Positions 62,090 through 64,000 of a stretch of DNA of 64,000 nt are shown in pieces. The first letter of the stretch is position 1, and each line of letters opens with the position of its first letter. This DNA is from Dendrophyllia cribrosa. Taxonomy: Eukaryota; Cnidaria; Anthozoa; Scleractinia; Dendrophylliidae. The notes beneath the pieces are model-generated. The model saw nothing but the letters and a program-made list of their open reading frames with translations, was not told the origin of the DNA and searched no databases. The position numbers were made by a program, and so were the translations under genes. The stretch covers positions 1,125,403-1,189,402 of the forward strand of contig JAJLRJ010000013.1 of the NCBI GenBank assembly GCA_024195265.1, in the 5' to 3' direction.

Positions 62090-62650
62090 TTAAAGTGCTA
62101 CTGCGATCAAATTTTTTATTTCCTTTTTTTACATCTTCGTGTACAATTATACTTTCTTACTCGTCTTGCCAAATTTCAATCCATTACGAACATCAGAAGT
62201 CATTTTATTTTAACATTTATGTTCGAGAATTTACGGCCGCCATTAATCAACCGTGTTCCATGCTTGGTTGCGAAAGGGATAAAGTGAAGTCAAAGGCTCA
62301 AACATACCTCACGGGTTGAAATTATAATAACAATAAGTATTGAAAATCACGCGAAAACGCAACAAAAACATTGGACTTGTTCTTCGTGCAATTTTCTATG
62401 CTCATTGTTATTATAATTTAAACCCGTGAGGTATGTTTGAGCCTTTGACGTCACTTTATCCTATTCGCAACCAGGCCTTGGAACAAGGTTGATTAATGGC
62501 GGCCGTAAATTCTCGGACATAAATGTTTAAATAAAATGACTTCTGATGTTCGTAATGGATTGAAATTTGGCAAGATAAGTAAGAAAGTCTAATTGTACAC
62601 GAAGATGTAAAAATATGAAAATCAAAAATTTGATCGCAGTAGCACTTTAA
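62090..62650. mobile_element. Long-arm foldback element (TTAA ends)
   Basis: Arms 62090-62336 and 62402-62650 are inverted copies (TTAAAGTGCTACTGCGATCA at the tip) around a loop of about 65 bp. It sits in NUP155 intron 1 and supplies the last 64 codons of the opposite-strand HIRAN-like ORF. Confidence 0.85.
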
Positions 62651-63103
62651 GTTCAAAATGTCCTTAGATTCATCAGTGTAGCGATCGTCTTCTCCGAGGG
62701 GATAACTCACTTCAACTTTCTTGCGCAAAATGTCTATCGCATTTTTGTCATCCCATTTCACAGTCACCGCAATAGGTATTTCTAATCCACCTTGAACAAG
62801 TGGAGATGGCTTATATTTTATCGCTGTGACCTCTCCTTTTATGACAGCTTCTCTCTGCAGTGTGTGCCAAATATATCGGCTCAATTCTATTGGAATATGT
62901 CCGACAGTAGAAGGAAATATGGTTCCTGGCAATATTGTTTGCCCAGCAACTGCAAACCGGTCGTGTTTATTGTCTTTCTCTTGCTTGAACGTGAGCTGTT
63001 GCTTTAAAAATGGTTTCCAGCTTGTGCGATACACGTGATAACCTCTTAAACCAGTGTTGAATTTCAATGTGGGAACGGCTTCATCTGTACTTGTACCACT
63101 CAT
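62456..63103 (-). CDS. HIRAN-like domain ORF with transposon-derived C-terminus
   Basis: A single 215-codon frame on the - strand inside NUP155 intron 1. Residues 12-130 have the pattern RGYHVYRTSWKP, DNKHDRFAVAG, VGHIPIELSRYIWHTL and GGLEIPIAV, resembling HIRAN-type domains (DNA-end or damage-binding folds) that occur in many lineage-specific cnidarian proteins. Residues 152-215 are encoded by the right arm of a foldback element at 62090-62650, so the original C-terminus has been replaced. It could be an intronless retrocopy, a young gene, or a decaying fragment; expression is unknown. Confidence 0.5.
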   Translation of the reverse strand: MSGTSTDEAVPTLKFNTGLRGYHVYRTSWKPFLKQQLTFKQEKDNKHDRFAVAGQTILPGTIFPSTVGHIPIELSRYIWHTLQREAVIKGEVTAIKYKPSPLVQGGLEIPIAVTVKWDDKNAIDILRKKVEVSYPLGEDDRYTDESKDILNLKCYCDQIFDFHIFTSSCTIRLSYLSCQISIHYEHQKSFYLNIYVREFTAAINQPCSKAWLRIG

Positions 63104-64000
63104 TATTTCACTGGCCTACTGAAATGAAGAACCAAGCTCTTTAGGCTTGTACAATAGCCATTAATCTTCAATGGTCAACAGTTTTCCGGTCTGAGGGGAA
63201 CACGTGAAGACTGGAATTTGCGAACCTGTGAGGAAACATGCCATTTTCGAGACGGAAAGCCACTAAAGTGCAAGATGTGATTTGATTGGTGGATTTCGAT
63301 CCTTCGTGTTCAATTTTATATGAGCGGCGAAATCCGCAAATTTCTTAAGAGAGCCTTTTTTCCCGGACCGCGTGAGACGTGGCACATGATGGAAAATTTC
63401 CCTACCCTCATGTTTAGCTCAAAGATAGCCCATGGTGAGTCAATAAACGTGGTGGTGTTTTTTTGCTCAAATCTATTTTTCATTTTTAGAAAATCTCAAA
63501 AACTCTAACGGTCCCCCATCGCCATGAAATAGCCGAAATAAGAGCGCCGAATATGAGCACAATACAGGTTCTCATTAAAAGCGCACAGGGAAGCAAGGCT
63601 TTCCCAAATTTGAACAATTGTGTAGAAGGCATTAACAAATGATTTGAGCTAATAACAGGTTTTGTAGTTACATTTCTAAATTAACGGTGAGTGTTTGAAA
63701 ATCGCTCATATTTCATTATTTAAAAATTGCATTTTGGAGCAGTTTTTCAAGAAACATTTTCCCTATGCGGTATAACTCAGAATTGCTTTAAATTGCGGTT
63801 TTGGAAACGTGGATATAGTGCTCCTTTTAAAGAAACTAAAAAACGTTTGGGCCTCTTAACTACTGCAAAGAAAAAGCTCGTGTCATTTCGAGGAAATCAC
63901 AACATCGACTTGTCAACAACCGCAAATAATCGAATTACGCTTGCTGTTATTGAAGCCAAAATTCCGACGAAAACTTATCGCTTTACGCCATACTAGATCA
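63104..64000. other. Remaining NUP155 intron sequence, no gene recognised
   Basis: Two short + frames (63320-63508, 63727-63996) show no family resemblance. A second NUP155 exon was looked for and not found. The first 100 bp should hold the leader of the HIRAN-like ORF if it is transcribed. Confidence 0.4.

Noticed and set aside
63320..63996. Two short + frames near the right edge as NUP155 exons
   Set aside because: They do not resemble the conserved NUP155 sequence that follows the first exon and lack suitable splice phases.

Overview
The window is animal nuclear DNA: five protein genes with GT-AG introns, AATAAA signals and dense short transposable elements, and no operons. Gene content plus the many tRNA-derived SINEs, TTAA- and TA-flanked MITEs and foldback elements fit a cnidarian, most likely a stony coral or other hexacorallian. 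The organism is an inference; the species cannot be told from the sequence alone.

Layout. (1) Left edge to 21.9 kb, + strand: a Rho GTPase-activating protein of the ARHGAP29/ARHGAP45/GMIP family (F-BAR, C1, RhoGAP, long disordered tail, C-terminal PQFV). Its 5' end lies outside the window; 27 exons stay in phase over 4,617 nt. (2) 21.9-26.8 kb: intergenic, built mostly of MITEs, hairpin elements and a 17-bp satellite. (3) 26.8-34.5 kb, +: a SERBP1/HABP4 RNA- and ribosome-binding protein, seven exons, 415 aa. (4) 34.5-37.7 kb: intergenic. (5) 37.7-53.2 kb, +: an SLC4A11-type transporter, 19 exons, 849 aa. (6) 53.2-57.0 kb: the convergent 3' ends of SLC4A11 and RNF11. (7) 57.0-61.0 kb, - strand: RNF11, three exons, 142 aa. 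(8) 61.0-61.5 kb: a short shared promoter between divergent RNF11 and NUP155. (9) From 61.5 kb, +: first coding exon of NUP155, the rest running off the right edge; its first intron holds an opposite-strand HIRAN-like ORF whose C-terminus is made from a foldback transposon.

The five genes are unrelated housekeeping or signalling genes (Rho signalling at membranes, mRNA/ribosome binding, ion transport, ubiquitin ligation, nuclear pore), and nothing suggests they work as a unit. The unusual content is in the repeats: a SINE whose anticodon arm has become a 26-unit minisatellite arranged as two 13-unit blocks; a decayed array of duplicated RhoGAP exon fragments keeping their splice donors; TTAA-flanked MITEs with variable internal 88-bp or 106-bp core arrays; a CCAAT-rich MITE family; an element whose unoccupied target lies 0.3 kb away; two related elements with different tRNA modules; and many perfect G/C homopolymers. 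All exon calls were made by hand from splice sites, reading phase and family similarity, without alignment or expression data.
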